In this document: positions 8,401 through 15,985 of the stretch, piece after piece
How the letters are laid out: each line of letters begins with the position of its first letter
Numbering within the stretch: position 1 is the stretch's first letter
Source: Aestuariibius violaceus
Lineage (GTDB): Bacteria > Pseudomonadota > Alphaproteobacteria > Rhodobacterales > Rhodobacteraceae
DNA: 64,000 nt
NCBI RefSeq assembly: GCF_040779325.2
Contig: NZ_JBFONT020000007.1
Span: forward strand, 1 to 64,000
Direction of reading: 5' to 3'
The notes under the pieces: model-generated
What the model saw: only the letters and a program-made list of their open reading frames with translations
What the model was told of the DNA's origin: nothing
Databases searched by the model: none
Translations under genes and position numbers: made by a program

Positions 8401-8621
8401 GAGCCGAACTCTGCTTCCATCGGCTCCAGCAAAAGCCGTTCGGCATCAGTCGGACTGATCCCGTCAAGCCCCGTTGATACGTAGACCAGCGGGAGCGGCA
8501 CCTCAGGGTTCGATTCTTTCGGGATCGAGATGTAGGCAACCGTCCCGACACCAAGCAGCATGACGAGCGCCATCATGACAACACGCGATCGGGAGAAAGC
8601 GGCGTCGATGATCGCGTTCAT
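5484..8621 (-). CDS. RND-family efflux transporter permease
   Basis: This 1045-residue inner-membrane proton-driven exporter is the pump component of a tripartite efflux system. It shows the family layout: a first membrane helix at about 12-32, a large periplasmic porter loop, a cluster of helices at about 335-470, a second loop, and a C-terminal helix cluster at about 840-1025. The fourth-helix segment VGMLVDGAIVTVELADRH has one Asp where HAE1 pumps usually have Asp-Asp. The start overlaps the membrane-fusion-protein stop by 4 bp, so translation is coupled. The stop codon lies exactly at the edge of the IS5 element, so the extreme C-terminus (GRKGALDSFA) may differ from the ancestral one. 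The substrate is unknown. Confidence 0.9.
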   Translation of the reverse strand: MNAIIDAAFSRSRVVMMALVMLLGVGTVAYISIPKESNPEVPLPLVYVSTGLDGISPTDAERLLLEPMEAEFGSIEDLDEMSSDAAEGFASIQLEFTAGGDIDDALDKVREAADRVESELPDDAYDIQITEINTALFPIITIVLSGPVPERALNAIADDTADALEALPGVLEIDIGGQRDEVLEVLIDPTVFQTYNLSFDELIGQLQRNNSLIAAGAIETGGARIGLKVPGLIEDIEDVMALPVKVRGNTVVTFADVGSVRRTFEDPTSFARIDGQPALSLEVVKRSGANIIDTIEQVREVIESVSEDWPDSVEVTYLQDQSEDVKTMLSDLEANVIAAVILVMIVIVFALGLRSAVLVGLAIPGAFLTGVAALWAMGYTMNIVVLFSLILVVGMLVDGAIVTVELADRHLQDGASPRAAYAAAAKRMAWPVIASTATTLSVFFPLLFWTGLVGEFMKFLPITVILTLFASLFMALIFIPVTGSIIGRRQPQTSSAKRALRAAEQGDPREMEGWTGAYVRVLEWALLRPAATLLFALALLLGAFASYGQFGRGLAFFPSVEPEFMSVQVRARDNLSIWERDALVRLVEDRLLKYDEVESVYARSTMSAGQGDEETIGVIQLDLIEWDERRKAAEIGESIRADVADIPGIDVQVETEDGGPTAGKPINLQIRARASDTQTEAVSAVLDVMERVGGFTDITDTRSLPGVEVSILVNRAEAARFGADVSLLGQAVQMLTQGVTVADYRPDDAEGALDIRVRFPRDARTLAELGNLRVPTASGLVPISNFVTFAPTPRVGTIRRLDEQRVVTIEANVGPGLLVNDQITALQSALDAADLPEGVTYSFAGEAEDQAEAMAFLIGAFIAAVFLMLVILVLQFNSFYQAFVVMSAIVFSIAGVLLGLILTGRPFGVVMGGIGVIALAGIVVNNNIVLIDTYNDFLRRGLSPLEAALRTGAQRLRPVVLTSVTTALGLMPMVIGLNLNFFTREVVYGAPSTQWWTELSAAIAGGLVIATVLTLIVTPAMLMLRESKTGRRIANGRKGALDSFA

Positions 8622-9781
8622 CGTCCGGCCTCCCGCGCGGTCGAGGTGCCGCTCAAATCGATCTCCGGCGCGGCGCGTACGGCTTCACCATCCTGAACGA
8701 AGCCCTGACCGATGGTGATGATTTCTGCTGCGTCCGGAATACCAGTAACCCAGATGCCGTCGATTTCTGCGCGGACCACCTCTACCGGATAGAAAACCAC
8801 CCTCTCCTCCTCGACGGTTTTCACGCCGATTTCGCCGGACGGATCGAGCGAGACGATGGACGGAGAGATAAAGTGGGCCTGCGTTTCTCCCGTAGGGATA
8901 GAGACCTCGGCAGAGATCCCGGCCGCGATCTCACCTCCGTCATTCGGAACCTCGATTTCGGTCAGAAAGGTGCGGGTATCGGATGAGGCGGCTGATCCGA
9001 CGAAAGTGACCCGGCCGTTGCGCTGTTCACCGGTAATGAACGTGACCGTGGCCTCTTGACCGTCCCGGATCCTGGTCAATTGCTGCTGCGGCACCTGTAC
9101 CGCCACGGTCAGGGGCTGATTATCGACCAGACGGGCGACCTCCGCACCGGCTTGGATGAATTCGCCCTCGTCCAGGGTCATCGTCTCAAGCCGTCCGGCA
9201 AAGGGCGCCACGATATCGGTGCTTTCCAATGCGGTTTCGGCTGCAACCAACTGTGCTTCCGCGGCGGCCAGGGTGGCCCGGGCCTCTGAAACGCGGTCCT
9301 CGGTGGCGCTCCCCCGCTCGCGCAGATCCTGGGCATTGTCGAATTCCCGCTGCGCGCGTGCGACCTCCTCGCGGGCGCGCAGAACATCCGCGCCTTCGCG
9401 CTCTGTCGACAGACGCGCGATGACAGTGTCGGCCTCGACAACCTGCCCTTTCCTGACGAAGACCTCTGCCACATCGCCCGACGCCTCGGCGCGGATCATC
9501 GTGTCCCGATCCGGCAATGCCTGCCCTTCGGCCTGAAAGGTGAGAACCACAGGCTCCGCTTCGGAGATTCTGACAGCCACCGCGATCGCCTGAAGCTCCG
9601 TCTCTCCGGCCCCATCGAAGGCGTCTTCGCTCGGAAAGACAAAACCGCTCCCCATCCAGGCGATGATAAGCACAACGAACCCGCCTGCGACCCACGTCGA
9701 CCGCCGTGCGCCTGCATCGTCTTCGTCGAAACCCAGTACGTCGCGATGCTGACTTCCCGACGCTTCGCCTTCGTCGCGCAT
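8618..9781 (-). CDS. HlyD/AcrA-type membrane fusion protein of the RND pump
   Basis: The 387-residue periplasmic adaptor links the permease to an outer-membrane channel. A single N-terminal membrane helix (VAGGFVVLIIAWMGSGF) anchors it. A lipoyl-like half motif (AEASGDVAEVFVRKGQVVEA), an Ala/Glu-rich coiled-coil hairpin (about residues 130-200), the second lipoyl half (DIVAPFAGRLETMTLDEG) and a beta-barrel follow. I chose the ATG at 9781 because AAGGAAAG lies just before it; a longer open frame to 9856 has no such site. It overlaps the permease by 4 bp. No outer-membrane TolC-type gene is seen in the window. Confidence 0.9.
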   Translation of the reverse strand: MRDEGEASGSQHRDVLGFDEDDAGARRSTWVAGGFVVLIIAWMGSGFVFPSEDAFDGAGETELQAIAVAVRISEAEPVVLTFQAEGQALPDRDTMIRAEASGDVAEVFVRKGQVVEADTVIARLSTEREGADVLRAREEVARAQREFDNAQDLRERGSATEDRVSEARATLAAAEAQLVAAETALESTDIVAPFAGRLETMTLDEGEFIQAGAEVARLVDNQPLTVAVQVPQQQLTRIRDGQEATVTFITGEQRNGRVTFVGSAASSDTRTFLTEIEVPNDGGEIAAGISAEVSIPTGETQAHFISPSIVSLDPSGEIGVKTVEEERVVFYPVEVVRAEIDGIWVTGIPDAAEIITIGQGFVQDGEAVRAAPEIDLSGTSTAREAGR

Positions 9782-10125
9782 TATCTTTCCTTCGTCATCC
9801 GGCCTGGCTTGCAGAGGCTCTCTGTCGCGGTCCGTCAAATCTATGGCAATAATCACGAAACAATCCGCCGCTTCTCCATCCTTCCAATTCCACCCCGATG
9901 CAAGACATCGATCCGCTGGTGACGGTGATCGGCCGAGAATGCAGACCTGTCCTCCGCCGCTCCGGTAAAAAGCCGCCGCTGAACCTGACAGGCGACATGA
10001 TCGTCAACACTTGTGGGACAAGACCGGCTGGCGACGGTCAGTCTTGGCAGGGCATGTTAGGCGGGAGCTCACCTGTGACGTCGTCTTGGAGACTGTGCCA
10101 TCGAAAGACTGCGCCCCCTTTCTGT
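9782..10125. other. Intergenic spacer between sensor kinase and efflux operon
   Basis: This 344-bp spacer has no supported gene. All flanking genes run leftward, so it probably holds the promoter of the efflux operon and the end of the two-component operon. I see no convincing terminator. A CTGACAGGCGACA stretch at about 9985-9997 resembles the GCGACA repeats found upstream of the response regulator, but a single weak match is not strong evidence. Confidence 0.4.
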
Positions 10126-11463
10126 TCAATCAGTCAGCGGCAGACGGACAGTTGCGCGCAGTCCGACCTCCGGCAGGTTCTCTAGGGCAACCGTTCCGCC
10201 GTGGGCGGCAATGACATCTTGAACGATCGCCAGGCCCAGCCCGACGCCGCCCGTCTCGGCGCTGCGGCTGTCTTCACCGCGCACGAAGGGCGCAAAGACT
10301 TCGGTGAGCATGTGGTCGGGGATCCCGGGGCCGTCATCATCGATGGTGACGACTGCCACGTTCGCATCGCGGATCATTGAGGCGCTGGCCGACTTCCCGT
10401 ATCTCAGCGCGTTGTCGAGGAGGTTGCCGATCGCCCGGCCAAGGGCGACGGGACGGCCGCGGAGGATAGCCTCTTCATGGCAGTCGAACGGCACGCCCCG
10501 CTCCACGCAGGCCCGCTCGACAAGCGGGCCGAGTTCAACATCGCGAAAGGGTTCGCCCTCGCTGCTCCCGCGGGCATAAGCGACCAGCCCGTCGGCCATC
10601 ACCGTCATCTCGTCCAGCGTGCGGATCATCGGGCCGCTTTCTTCCGCTTCCAGCATCTCGGCGCGGATGCGCAGGCTGGTGATCGGCGTGCGCAGGTCAT
10701 GACCCACGGCGGCGAGGGTCCGCATACGCTCGGCATCGAAACGGGCGATCCGCGCCTGCATATCGTTGAAGGCCGTGGCCGCATCGCGCATCTCTCGCGG
10801 CCCCTCGGCATTCACGCGGGCGCTTCGATCCCCGCGCCCGGCTGCGCGGGCTGCAGAGGCAAGCTCGGTCAGCGGTTGCGTCAAGCGGCGAACGAAGAGC
10901 AGCCCAACCCCAAGCACGGCCGCAAGCGACAGGACAAGGATCAGCAGGAATGCACCCTCGTCGCTCCCAGGTGGGCGGGGCTGCCTGCCCCGCGAGCGGA
11001 TGTTGAGCCACTGCGCCTGCCCGCCTTCGGGGATACTGAGCCGCACGGACGCGGCCACGGCTTCTCTCATACCTGCCGCCTCGCTATCGGGCCGCACCCG
11101 GATAGCCGCCCGCACGTCACGTCCGTCAAGCGCCTCGGTCAGGGCGCGCGCCAGGGCGAGGGATCGGGGCGCGTCAGGTTGCGTCATCACGAGTGGCTCC
11201 GGGTCCACCGTGACCCGGGAAAAGCGGGTCGAGGCCGCGTGCGCGAGGCGTGGGCGTGCCTCTGGGACGGCGGCTTCCAATGCTGGCACCAGGGAGAGAA
11301 TCCGCTCCTCTTCCCGGGCCACGAGGGCCGCGCGGTCAAGGCGGACCCGCTCGAACGACAAGACCGCGAGGGCCAGCAAATTCGCACTGACGAGAGAGAC
11401 GATCAGGAGAAGCGCAAAACGGCCCGCGAGGCCGTTGGGCAAAAGGCGGTGAAAGACGGTCAA
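10126..11463 (-). CDS. Sensor histidine kinase
   Basis: This 445-residue membrane sensor phosphorylates the adjacent response regulator. Order of parts: membrane helix at about 14-36, a periplasmic sensor region to about 165, a second helix (LLILVLSLAAVLGVGLLFV), HAMP linker, dimerisation/phosphotransfer domain with VGHDLRTPITSL (phospho-accepting His), and an ATPase domain with GNLLDNALRYG (N box), DDDGPGIP (G1) and GGVGLGLAIV (G2). The start is a TTG overlapping the regulator's stop as TTGA, so translation is coupled. Its position upstream of the RND operon suggests that it controls efflux, which is inference. The signal is unknown. Confidence 0.92.
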   Translation of the reverse strand: MTVFHRLLPNGLAGRFALLLIVSLVSANLLALAVLSFERVRLDRAALVAREEERILSLVPALEAAVPEARPRLAHAASTRFSRVTVDPEPLVMTQPDAPRSLALARALTEALDGRDVRAAIRVRPDSEAAGMREAVAASVRLSIPEGGQAQWLNIRSRGRQPRPPGSDEGAFLLILVLSLAAVLGVGLLFVRRLTQPLTELASAARAAGRGDRSARVNAEGPREMRDAATAFNDMQARIARFDAERMRTLAAVGHDLRTPITSLRIRAEMLEAEESGPMIRTLDEMTVMADGLVAYARGSSEGEPFRDVELGPLVERACVERGVPFDCHEEAILRGRPVALGRAIGNLLDNALRYGKSASASMIRDANVAVVTIDDDGPGIPDHMLTEVFAPFVRGEDSRSAETGGVGLGLAIVQDVIAAHGGTVALENLPEVGLRATVRLPLTD

Positions 11464-12173
11464 GCGTTGTATACCTCGGTGGCCAGGCGGTATCCGCCAC
11501 CCCAGTCTGTCACGATCAGGCGTGGCTCTTTGGGATCCTCTTCGATCTTGCGGCGCAGGCGGCTCACGCTGTTGTCGATCGCGCGGTCATAGGCCTTGGC
11601 ATCGCGCCCGGCCGTCAGGTCTAGCAGGCGGTGGCGCGACATCACCGTTTGTGGATGATCGAGCAAGACGCCAAGAAGCCGGCTTTCACCCGATGTCAGG
11701 GGGATGGCGCGGCCATCCGTATGGCGCACCTCCTGCGCCGCCGGATCGTGAATCCAGGGGCCAAAACACCTGCGGCCCGGCGCCACCTGTGGTGCAGGCG
11801 GCGGCGCGCGGCGCAGCACTGCGCGAATACGTGCGACCAGCTCACGCGGATTGAAAGGCTTCACCACGTAATCGTCCGCGCCCAGCTCAAGCCCGACGAT
11901 GCGGTCGGTCTCGTCAGCCATGGCGGTCAGAAGGATCACCGGCGGCCCCCCGCGCGCGACCAGCCAGCGGCAAAGGCTCAGCCCGTCCTCGCCCGGCATC
12001 ATGATGTCCAGCACGACCAGGGCCGGTGCGCTTTCCTCGAGCGTCCGGCGCGCCTCGGCGGCGCCCGCGGCAAGCTGCGTCCGCAAGCCCTGGCGCCGCA
12101 GGTACTTGCCCAGCGGTTCGCGGATATCGCGCGCGTCGTCCACGATCAGCACTAGGGGGGCCGTCTGCTCCAT
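11460..12173 (-). CDS. OmpR-family response regulator
   Basis: A 237-residue DNA-binding regulator. The receiver domain has the acidic pair in VLIVDDARDIREP, the phospho-acceptor Asp in LVVLDIMMPGEDG, Thr in VILLTAMADE and Lys in VVKPFNPREL. The C-terminal winged helix contains LTSGESRLLGVLLDHP and NSVSRLRRKIEEDP. The ATG at 12173 is preceded by AGGAGATAGA; longer open frame upstream was rejected. It is the first gene of the operon and is divergent from an EF-hand gene, with repeats between them that could be its own binding site. Confidence 0.93.
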   Translation of the reverse strand: MEQTAPLVLIVDDARDIREPLGKYLRRQGLRTQLAAGAAEARRTLEESAPALVVLDIMMPGEDGLSLCRWLVARGGPPVILLTAMADETDRIVGLELGADDYVVKPFNPRELVARIRAVLRRAPPPAPQVAPGRRCFGPWIHDPAAQEVRHTDGRAIPLTSGESRLLGVLLDHPQTVMSRHRLLDLTAGRDAKAYDRAIDNSVSRLRRKIEEDPKEPRLIVTDWGGGYRLATEVYNA

Positions 12174-12282
12174 TCTATCTCCTGCAACCGGACCGGTCCG
12201 CATGTTCCTAGCGCCGCCAGCCCGCCCATCCGAGTCTATGCCCTGTCTCGATTGTCGCAAATTGTATCAGCGCCCCGGGGCT

Positions 12283-12298
12283 GCGACAGGTCGCGACA
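12283..12298. promoter_or_regulatory. Candidate response-regulator binding repeats (GCGACA x2)
   Basis: Two GCGACA hexamers start at 12283 and 12293, exactly 10 bp apart, with an inverted TGTCGC at 12253-12258. Direct repeats with 10-11 bp spacing are typical of OmpR-family binding sites. They lie in the 226-bp divergent region between the response regulator and the EF-hand gene, so they could control both. No footprint or alignment was available. Confidence 0.4.
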
Positions 12299-12399
12299 AA
12301 GAAGGCCTCGGGCTGACAAACCTTCCGGGCTGACCTTGTCCATATCGGGGTGAGCGGAGGCGAAACCGCCTCCCGAAACCCGACGAAAGGACATCCAAC

Positions 12400-12930
12400 A
12401 TGAAACGACTGAACTTTACCGCCATCAGTGCCCTGACCCTGTGCCTTGTCGGACTCGGCGCCGTCGTCGCGAACGCGCAGGACGACGTCGATCCGACGCC
12501 GCCGCCATCGGCAGAGGCGCAAACGATGCGCGCCGATCTTCGTGGCGACCATGGCGGAAATCGCATGCGCGGTCATCGCGGCGGGATGCGCGGCGGTGAG
12601 ATGCTGCGCGACATCTTCGATGCGGCCGATGCCGATGGCGACGGCGCCGTCACGCAGACCGAGATCGATGCCTACCGCTCCGCGCAGCTGGCCGAAGTCG
12701 ATGCATCGGGCGACGGCGCCCTGTCGATCGAAGAGTTCGACACGCTCTACCGGAGCTTCACACGCTCACGTATGGTCGATGCTTTCCAGGCGCTCGATGC
12801 GGATGGCGATGGGCAGATCGCGCCGGAGGAGATGGACCGCAGCGTCTCGCGCTTTTTTGAGCGGATGGACCGCGACGGCGACGGCACGCTGACCCTGCAA
12901 CGCCCGGGTCGTCCGGCGCCTCAGGAGTGA
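12400..12930 (+). CDS. Secreted EF-hand calcium-binding protein
   Basis: The 176-residue product has an N-terminal Sec signal peptide (hydrophobic ALTLCLVGLGAVV, cleavage likely after ANA near residue 26), so it is exported to the periplasm. Four EF-hand loops are visible: DADGDGAVTQTE, DASGDGALSIEE, DADGDGQIAPEE and DRDGDGTL, the last one shortened near the C-terminus. A Gly/Arg/His/Met-rich linker (about 48-66) lies before the first loop. AAAGGACATCC precedes the ATG. It is divergent from the two-component system and may be its target or part of calcium or metal sensing, which is inference. Confidence 0.85.
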   Translation: MKRLNFTAISALTLCLVGLGAVVANAQDDVDPTPPPSAEAQTMRADLRGDHGGNRMRGHRGGMRGGEMLRDIFDAADADGDGAVTQTEIDAYRSAQLAEVDASGDGALSIEEFDTLYRSFTRSRMVDAFQALDADGDGQIAPEEMDRSVSRFFERMDRDGDGTLTLQRPGRPAPQE

Positions 12931-12935
12931 AGGAC

Positions 12936-12963
12936 GATCGGGGCGGTCTGCACCGCCCCGATC
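12936..12963 (+). terminator. Strong hairpin after the EF-hand gene
   Basis: A perfect 12-bp stem (GATCGGGGCGGT / ACCGCCCCGATC) with the four-base loop CTGC begins 5 bp after the EF-hand stop. No T-run follows, so it may terminate poorly alone or protect the mRNA 3' end. Confidence 0.7.
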
Positions 12964-13051
12964 CAGCCAGCGCAGCCGGCACGAAATCCGCCGCAGGCCC
13001 GCTGCGCTCCAGACGGAAAACTACCCGAACGTAAAGGAACAGGAGATCCCG

Positions 13052-13189
13052 ATGATCCTCAACGCGTCAGACCTCGTGACTGTCCCTGAATTCGTTGCCC
13101 AAGCCGGACCTCGCATCGCTTGCGTCATACCGCCGTACGGCCCAGCACTCTGCACATTTTCCGCGGGCGCCTGCTTGAGGCGTCGGTGA
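13052..13189 (+). CDS. Possible 45-residue small ORF with strong ribosome site
   Basis: After the EF-hand hairpin, AGGAACAGGAG leads into an ATG at 13052. The product begins MILNASDLVTVPEFVAQ and ends CLRRR at a TGA. No family is recognised, and its later part (VIPPYGPALCTFS) does not look like a folded domain, so it may be the start of a broken gene. The clear ribosome site is the only reason to list it. Confidence 0.25.
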   Translation: MILNASDLVTVPEFVAQAGPRIACVIPPYGPALCTFSAGACLRRR

Positions 13190-13207
13190 CGGTTTGCAGC
13201 ACGGGAC

Positions 13208-13702
13208 CTAGGTGACAGCGCTCGTGCTCAGCTGCTTCTCGAAACGCCATACCTCCAAGGGGAACGCTCCGTCCGAGGTATCGAGCGCCACGACGTGCCG
13301 ACCTGCGTTGGTCCAGCCCGACTTTTCGTAGAAGCGGCTGGCCCGCCCGTTACCCACAGCGCAACCCAACCAAGCCATGGGGTGACCCGCTGCGCTGATA
13401 CGATTTTCGGCGTCCTCCATCAGCGCTTGGGCGACGCCGGAACCGCGCGCTTTTGGCGACACATACATCTGATAGAGTTCGTTCTCTTTGGTCATGCAAA
13501 ACCCTAGCACTTCAGAACCGTCAGTCGCGACTCGGGTATCAGCAAGGTTTCTTAGGGCGCGTTCACGGAAACTCTTTGCGGTACGCAGCTCACGAAGCGC
13601 GGGCGGAACAATCTCCGCATGAGCCTCGTGCCATCCAGCTTCCCAGATCGCACAAATCTGTCCGACCTGTCCTTCCGTCGGAAACTCCAATGTGTAGCCC
13701 AT
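13208..13702 (-). CDS. GNAT-family N-acetyltransferase
   Basis: The 164-residue product would transfer an acetyl group from acetyl-CoA to an unknown amine. The acetyl-CoA-binding core is YVSPKARGSGVAQALMEDAE (the R/Q-x-x-G-x-G/A motif), preceded by LGFCMTKENELYQMYV and followed by FYEKSGWTNAGR, typical of the last GNAT strands. I place the start at MGYTLEFP (13702); the frame is open further upstream to 13849, but that extension has no domain character. The gene stands alone on the reverse strand. Confidence 0.8.
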   Translation of the reverse strand: MGYTLEFPTEGQVGQICAIWEAGWHEAHAEIVPPALRELRTAKSFRERALRNLADTRVATDGSEVLGFCMTKENELYQMYVSPKARGSGVAQALMEDAENRISAAGHPMAWLGCAVGNGRASRFYEKSGWTNAGRHVVALDTSDGAFPLEVWRFEKQLSTSAVT

Positions 13703-13954
13703 GGCACGAGGGTACGACCGGGCCAGCGTCTCGGCAACAGATCTGCAGGCCCATTGCGGACTTTGCTCTTCCGTCAAGCGCTGCAGGGCAGCTCTCGCAC
13801 TACTGTCATTCGCGCCTCTAGACGTATTCGGGCACGGGAGTGCGATCACGGAGGGCGGGTCGCGGCTTTCCTGATCATCGCCGCCGGGGCGGGATATGAT
13901 CCATACACCCGGGTCGTTCCGTTGAGAGGACGACTGTCCCCACTGGTATCGCTA

Positions 13955-14461
13955 TCAAGTCTTCGCCTGCTCATCTGCGGGAATGGGGCAGTCGGCGCAG
14001 ATGCGATTATCGCAAAGGCGGCAGAGCGTGCGGCGCTCGGATACAGTCGTCTCCATCGAAGACAACATCTTGTGCAGCAGCGCCGCAAAGGCCTCCTGCT
14101 CCGCGCTGGTCAGCGGGGTCAGCAGCGGCCGGATGGCGGCAAGGCGCCCCGTCAGGAGCTCCTCGCGAAGAGCCGCGCCCCGTTCGCTGAGGTAAAGCGC
14201 GATGGCCCGTCGATCGCGCGCCCTTCGACGCTCGACGAGGCCATCCGCGACGAGCCGATCGACAAGGCGCACGGTGCCTGGGTGGGACAGACCCAGGATG
14301 CGCCGCAGCTGATCGTTGGAGGGGCCGGAGCCGTATCCGATGACAACCAGTGCTGCAGGCGTTTCACCGCCATGCTGAAGGACCTCACGCGCCACCTCTC
14401 CGATGCGGTCGGCGACAGCAAGCCCGACGACACCGAGCAGATTGGCAGTACGGTCAATCAT
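13955..14461 (-). CDS. MarR-family regulator with Cys-rich tail
   Basis: A 168-residue winged-helix repressor. The DNA-binding part reads SNDQLRRILGLSHPGTVRLV with the wing DRLVADGLVERRRARDRRA, a standard MarR arrangement. The C-terminus ends with CRLCDNRICADC, a C-x2-C-x4-C-x2-C cluster that could bind zinc or another metal or sense redox state. I chose ATG 14461 (MIDRTANLLG); the open frame continues much further upstream but antisense to the next gene, and a GTG a few codons earlier is possible. It is divergent from the DUF3237 gene, which is its most likely target. Confidence 0.82.
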   Translation of the reverse strand: MIDRTANLLGVVGLAVADRIGEVAREVLQHGGETPAALVVIGYGSGPSNDQLRRILGLSHPGTVRLVDRLVADGLVERRRARDRRAIALYLSERGAALREELLTGRLAAIRPLLTPLTSAEQEAFAALLHKMLSSMETTVSERRTLCRLCDNRICADCPIPADEQAKT

Positions 14462-14617
14462 CGGTCGCAGGATATGTGCGGGACGCACGAATTTCAACTT
14501 GACAATATGTGCGCTGCGCACATGATTGATCCCATGACCGAATAGTGGCCGCACGGGCCTACCGCAGGTCAGCGGGCGCCAACCCGAATTGACTGTGACC
14601 CAGATGGAGGGCGAGAC

Positions 14618-15229
14618 ATGCCGGATACGACACGCAGACGTCTGCTTGTCGGCGCGGGCCTTTATGCAGCAGCCGCGCTTGCTGGGCGTGGCCATGCCCA
14701 TGTTCTGGAACCGGGCGGCGTCCCGACCCTCAGCGCCGCCGATTGGGACGCGAACAGTCCTCCCGAACTGGAGTTCCTGTTTGAGGCGCGTGTCCAGCTT
14801 CACCTGCCACCGACGGATGTGGGACAGACGCCCGACGGAAGGCGCATGATCTTTCTCGTGAAGGGCGGCACATTCGAAGGCCCTCACCTGCGCGGGCGTG
14901 TCGTGCCAGATGCGGGGGCTGACTGGGTTCGCATCCGGCCGGACGGGTCGGGCGTCCTTGATGTGCGCTTCAATCTGGAGACGCACGACAACGCGATGAT
15001 CTACGTCTACTGGCAAGGGCGGTTCTGGTCGGCGCCGGAGGATGCGGGTTATGCGCTCGATCTCGAAAAGCCGGACGATCCGGAAGGTGCATGGCGCTAC
15101 TATTTCCGTACGGCGCCGCAATTCGAGACCGGCGATCCTCGCTATGCCTGGCTCAACAACATCATCGCCGTGACCAAATCCCGAACGGGCGATGGCGGCC
15201 CCATTCACCGCGTCTTTGCCGTGATGTGA
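14618..15229 (+). CDS. DUF3237-type protein with Tat-like signal
   Basis: The 203-residue product starts with TRRRLLVGAGLYAAAALAG, a twin-arginine-like export signal. The rest matches the DUF3237 beta-barrel pattern: ELEFLFEARVQLHLPPTDVG near the start, a central GRVVPDAGADWVRIRPDG, and RYAWLNNIIAVTKSR near the end. The biochemical role of this family is not established to my knowledge. A ribosome site is seen in GGAGGGCGAGAC before the ATG. It is divergent from the Cys-rich MarR gene, suggesting regulation by it. Confidence 0.75.
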   Translation: MPDTTRRRLLVGAGLYAAAALAGRGHAHVLEPGGVPTLSAADWDANSPPELEFLFEARVQLHLPPTDVGQTPDGRRMIFLVKGGTFEGPHLRGRVVPDAGADWVRIRPDGSGVLDVRFNLETHDNAMIYVYWQGRFWSAPEDAGYALDLEKPDDPEGAWRYYFRTAPQFETGDPRYAWLNNIIAVTKSRTGDGGPIHRVFAVM

Positions 15230-15244
15230 TGCCCTGACGGCGCG

Positions 15245-15265
15245 GCCGCCGGAAAGCGGCGGTTT
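15245..15265 (+). terminator. Probable terminator after DUF3237 gene
   Basis: CCGCC and GGCGG at about 15246-15262 form a short GC-rich stem with a 7-base loop followed by TTT. It lies 17 bp after the stop codon. Confidence 0.5.
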
Positions 15266-15403
15266 CACCGCCTTGATACCGCCGGCGCCCTATCGGCATG
15301 GAAATTGCTGGATGACCGACCCGACGAAGATCAGTCCGGCCAGATCGGTTGCATCCCGGCCCTCCGAAGAATACCGAAAAAAGACATTGGTTGGAGCCCT
15401 AGC

Positions 15404-15985
15404 ATGCAGGACATTCCACGCATGGTGCATTTCTCGCTCTTTCCAACGCCGCTCGGTGAGTGCGGCATTGCGTGGTGCGGTGACATGGTCGTCGCAACAC
15501 GCCTTCCGGACAAAAGCCCTGCTGGCACCGGCCGCCGTCTGGCCGCGCAAACGGGCGGGACGAAGGGCGAACCACCGACCACTATCCGGCACGCCATCGC
15601 GTCGATGACCGCTCTGCTCGAAGGGGAAGGGACGGACCTGACGTCCATTGCCTGCGATTTCGGCGGCATCGATCCGTTTGCAGCACAGGTCTACGCCGCA
15701 ACGCGCGCGATCCCGGTCGGCGAGACAGCGACCTATGGCGCCATCGCGTCGCAGCTTGGCGACAAGCAGCTCGCCCGCACCGTCGGACAGGCCCTTGGCC
15801 GCAATCCGCTGCCGATCATTGTCCCGTGTCATCGTGTCGTCGGTGCAGATGGCAGGCTCACCGGCTTTTCGGCGGCCGGTGGCGTTGCGACGAAGCTTAG
15901 GATACTCGCGATCGAAGGCGCGCAGTTAGGCGGCACGCCCGGGCTGTTCGATGATCTTCCGCTCGCGTCGAAGCCGCGCAGGTGA
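15404..15985 (+). CDS. ogt: Methylated-DNA--protein-cysteine methyltransferase (Ogt-like)
   Basis: The 193-residue suicide enzyme removes methyl groups from O6-methylguanine onto its own Cys. The active-site motif PCHRVV is in LPIIVPCHRVVGADGRLTGF, preceded by GETATYGAIASQLGDKQLAR, the helix-turn-helix that inserts in the minor groove. The start at ATG 15404 (MQDIPRMVHF) has GGAG about nine bases upstream; ATG 15422 is a possible alternative. No Ada-type regulatory domain is attached. It sits alone on the forward strand. Confidence 0.9.
   Translation: MQDIPRMVHFSLFPTPLGECGIAWCGDMVVATRLPDKSPAGTGRRLAAQTGGTKGEPPTTIRHAIASMTALLEGEGTDLTSIACDFGGIDPFAAQVYAATRAIPVGETATYGAIASQLGDKQLARTVGQALGRNPLPIIVPCHRVVGADGRLTGFSAAGGVATKLRILAIEGAQLGGTPGLFDDLPLASKPRR

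Noticed and set aside
14462..15268. Long N-terminal extension of the MarR reading frame
   Set aside because: It is antisense to the DUF3237 gene and would triple the size of a MarR protein; the domain begins at 14461.
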